From CAVTSA01 sp963790575 (GTDB lineage Bacteria; Chloroflexota; Dormibacteria; Dormibacterales; Dormibacteraceae), in assembly GCA_963790575.1 (NCBI GenBank), contig CAWBPD010000026.1:372001-436000 (forward strand): a stretch of DNA of 64,000 nt. The letters run 5' to 3'. The notes under the pieces were generated by a model that saw nothing but the letters and a program-made list of their open reading frames with translations, was not told the DNA's origin and ran no database searches. Below, piece after piece: positions 62,241 through 64,000 of the stretch (position 1 is its first letter; every line of letters begins with the position of its first letter). The translations under genes were made by a program, and so were the position numbers.

Positions 62241-62293
62241 GCCCTCCGCAGTAGGCCCCTAAAGCGGCAGATTAGCGTCCGGCTGCGGACACT
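62241..62293. repeat. Inverted-repeat element family D, copy 2
   Basis: Right arm TGCGGACACT (62284-62293) and a degenerate left arm ending CCGCA (62246-62250), centres about 43 bp apart. The interior TTAGCGTCCGGC matches copy 1 in reverse orientation. It overlaps the last eight or so codons and the stop of the GH3 gene. Confidence 0.75.
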
Positions 62294-64000
62294 GGGCCCT
62301 CAAAGTCCAACTCCAGCCGCACATCGCCCAGTCCTCGCGCGACCAGCAGGTGGCCGTCGAGGATCGGGCCCCATCCGTGCGCCGCTTCCTCCCACCGGCG
62401 CATCGCGCGCGGGTCCAACCGCACCGTCACGGTCTCGCGCACCCCCGGCTCGATGCTCGCCGCGCCCCAGCCGATGAGCCGCACCACGTCGCCGGCGGGC
62501 CGCAGATACACCTGGACCACCTCGCGAGACGCCCGCTCGCCGACGTTCTCGACCTCCACCTCGAGCGACCGGTGGTCCCCGGACAGACTCGCCCGGTGAT
62601 ACATCCAGGCGCCGTAGCCAAGGCCGGCGCCGAACCAGAAGAGCGGCTCCTCGCCACGCTGATCCCACCCGCGGTAGCCGGCCCCCACGCCCTCCGCGTA
62701 GGTCAGCACGCCGTCGGTCGGCGCCGTCGACCAGGCCGGGCCCTCGCCGTCGTGGCGCGGAAACGTCGTCACCAGACGGCCCGAGGGCTCTGCCACCCCG
62801 AACAGCGCGTCCGCGATCGCGGCCCCCGCCTCCTGGCCCGGCAGCCCGGCCCAGAGGACCGCGTCGACCTCGTCCAGCCAGGGCATCAGGATCGGGGTGG
62901 CCGCGTTGACCACCACCACACATCGGCGCGCGGCACGGGCGACCGCGCGAACCAGGTCGTCCTGCCGGCCGGGCAGGGCCAGCGTCGTCTTGTCCTTGCT
63001 TTCGCTCTCCTGCTCGTCGGTGAGGCCGACCACCACGACCGCGACCGGGACCTCGGCCGCCGCCCGCGCGACCGCGTCCAGGACCTCGTCCACCGGACGC
63101 GGCACCGGCCTCGCGACCAGGCCCAGACCGAGGACCCGCTCCCGGTCCAGCCGGACCTGCGCTGCCAGTCGCGCGCCGGGCGCCAGCTCGACGGTGGTCG
63201 TCCAGGCCGGCGGCTGCATCATGTCGCCCTCGCCGGTCGGATCACTGGGAGCGACCGCGAACTCAAAGCGGTGGCCGTTGGCCTCCAGACGGAACTCGCC
63301 GGTGCCGCGCACGCCGACCTGCATCCGGGTCGACCCGTCCAGCTCCAGGTCGGCCGCCAACTCGACGGTGGCGGCTCCGTCGTGCGGACCGCCCCCGATT
63401 CCGACCACGATCTGCGCCTCCTCGCTGAAGGTCGAGGCCTGCTCTTCGCCGTTCTCGTGGAAGCTGGTGATCCGGATTCCGTGCCGTCCGGTGTCGGGGT
63501 CGCGGACGGCTGCGGTCTCGGCGACCGGGGGCCGCTCGTACACCTCCACGCCATCCGCCACCACCAGTCCGTCCCCACCCAGCTCACCCGTGAGCGCCTC
63601 GGTGACGCTGACCACATGCGGGGGCCGGACATGGGCCGAACCGCCCCCCTGCCCGAAGGTGCGCAGCGCGTGGCGGCCCGCGACCACCAGCGGCGCCGAT
63701 GGGCCGAGGTCACCCGCGCGCAGCGGAAGCACACCTCCCTGGTTCTTGAGCACGGTCATCCCACGGACGGCCAGCTCTCGGAGCTCCGCGGTGCGGACGG
63801 GGCTGTCGGGGCCCGGCACCTGGCGCCGCGGTCGGTCACCGCCTCCCAGCGCGCCGACCCGTAGCGCCAGCCGCAGCAGGCGCCGCACATGCTCCTGGAC
63901 CACCGGCTCCGCGACCTCGCCCCGGCGCACGGCCTGCACCAGTTGATCTCCCCAGGGACCACAGGGACCGGGCATCACCAGGTCGAGCCCGCCGTTGGCG
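62272..64000 (-). CDS. GH3 beta-glucosidase-type hydrolase with PA14 domain (partial, N-terminus off right edge)
   Basis: At least 575 residues. The frame is open at the right edge with GGLDLVMPGPCGPWGDQL, the segment following the GH3 nucleophile loop, so the catalytic barrel is mostly outside. Visible: the alpha/beta sandwich domain (MTVLKNQGGVLPL, VVVVGLTDEQESESKDKTTLALPGRQ, ILMPWLDEVDAVLWAGLPGQEAG), a PA14 domain inserted between its halves (residues with FRLEANG-type carbohydrate loop), and a C-terminal fibronectin-III-like domain (VEVENVGERASREVVQVYLRP). Acts on beta-glucosides or related saponins. The last codons lie in repeat element D. Confidence 0.9.
   Translation of the reverse strand, partial: ANGGLDLVMPGPCGPWGDQLVQAVRRGEVAEPVVQEHVRRLLRLALRVGALGGGDRPRRQVPGPDSPVRTAELRELAVRGMTVLKNQGGVLPLRAGDLGPSAPLVVAGRHALRTFGQGGGSAHVRPPHVVSVTEALTGELGGDGLVVADGVEVYERPPVAETAAVRDPDTGRHGIRITSFHENGEEQASTFSEEAQIVVGIGGGPHDGAATVELAADLELDGSTRMQVGVRGTGEFRLEANGHRFEFAVAPSDPTGEGDMMQPPAWTTTVELAPGARLAAQVRLDRERVLGLGLVARPVPRPVDEVLDAVARAAAEVPVAVVVVGLTDEQESESKDKTTLALPGRQDDLVRAVARAARRCVVVVNAATPILMPWLDEVDAVLWAGLPGQEAGAAIADALFGVAEPSGRLVTTFPRHDGEGPAWSTAPTDGVLTYAEGVGAGYRGWDQRGEEPLFWFGAGLGYGAWMYHRASLSGDHRSLEVEVENVGERASREVVQVYLRPAGDVVRLIGWGAASIEPGVRETVTVRLDPRAMRRWEEAAHGWGPILDGHLLVARGLGDVRLELDFEGPVSAAGR

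Overview
This is a GC-rich (roughly two-thirds G+C by eye) bacterial chromosome window with dense, often overlapping genes, many GTG starts and little intergenic space. The housekeeping content (infC-rpmI-rplT, a TGS-less thrS, four-cysteine metG, polA with a degenerate proofreading domain, BFN-type nuclease, MutM) together with actinobacterial-style accessory families (DUF1269, DUF2252, DUF6325, SHOCT, a LAL regulator, GH15) points to a high-GC Terrabacteria lineage. My best guess is Chloroflexota, Candidatus Dormibacterota or a deep Actinomycetota group; the sequence alone does not settle it.

Layout. 1-4.1 kb (minus): L20, L35 and IF3, a zinc alcohol dehydrogenase, and threonyl-tRNA synthetase. 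4.7-9.8 kb (plus): a complete five-gene branched-chain amino-acid-type (HAAT) ABC transporter. 10-34.5 kb: an accessory island of stress and envelope genes. It holds a large MalT/LAL LuxR regulator, DUF1269 membrane proteins, DUF2252, an ion channel, a holin-phosphodiesterase fusion, BrkB, an MFS exporter, small DUF6325/SHOCT proteins, a GH15 glucoamylase/trehalase with a glucose-dehydrogenase-like enzyme, a flavoprotein lacking its redox cysteines, MarC, and a P-type-ATPase-like protein with every catalytic motif missing. 35-47.8 kb (minus): Rieske protein, amidohydrolase, AIR-synthase-like protein, rsmA, tatD, metG, rsmI, dinG, and an ECF vitamin transporter preceded by a lipoprotein gene and a cobalamin riboswitch. 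48.7-57.5 kb: ABC-FtsX, PAP2, mutM, polA, bfn, degV and an MBL hydrolase. 57.6-64 kb: SCP2, TraR/DksA zinc finger, aldehyde dehydrogenase/enoyl-CoA hydratase pair, PhyH dioxygenase and a GH3 glycosidase cut by the right edge.

Two unexplained regulatory-scale signals stand out. First, a promoter module with three half-sites at fixed spacing (TCACCC-N6-GGGTGA-N7-TCACCC) occurs four times in 14.5 kb of the island, three times upstream of a gene start on the plus strand and once on the minus strand, next to the LAL regulator gene. This suggests a local regulon. Second, many intergenic regions outside the island carry pairs of palindromes whose centres lie 40-44 bp apart (about four helical turns), although the palindrome sequences differ between loci. 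One of these families sits at both edges of the island in the same orientation.

Functional links. The riboswitch, lipoprotein, EcfT, fused EcfA, a 32-residue mini-ORF and the S component read as one cobalamin-responsive uptake locus. The GH15 enzyme, the glucose-dehydrogenase homologue and the flavoprotein are tightly packed and could form a disaccharide-to-gluconate route. Three genes (infC, rsmI, bfn) appear to start at non-canonical codons (ATC, ATC, ACG), each behind a purine-rich ribosome binding site.
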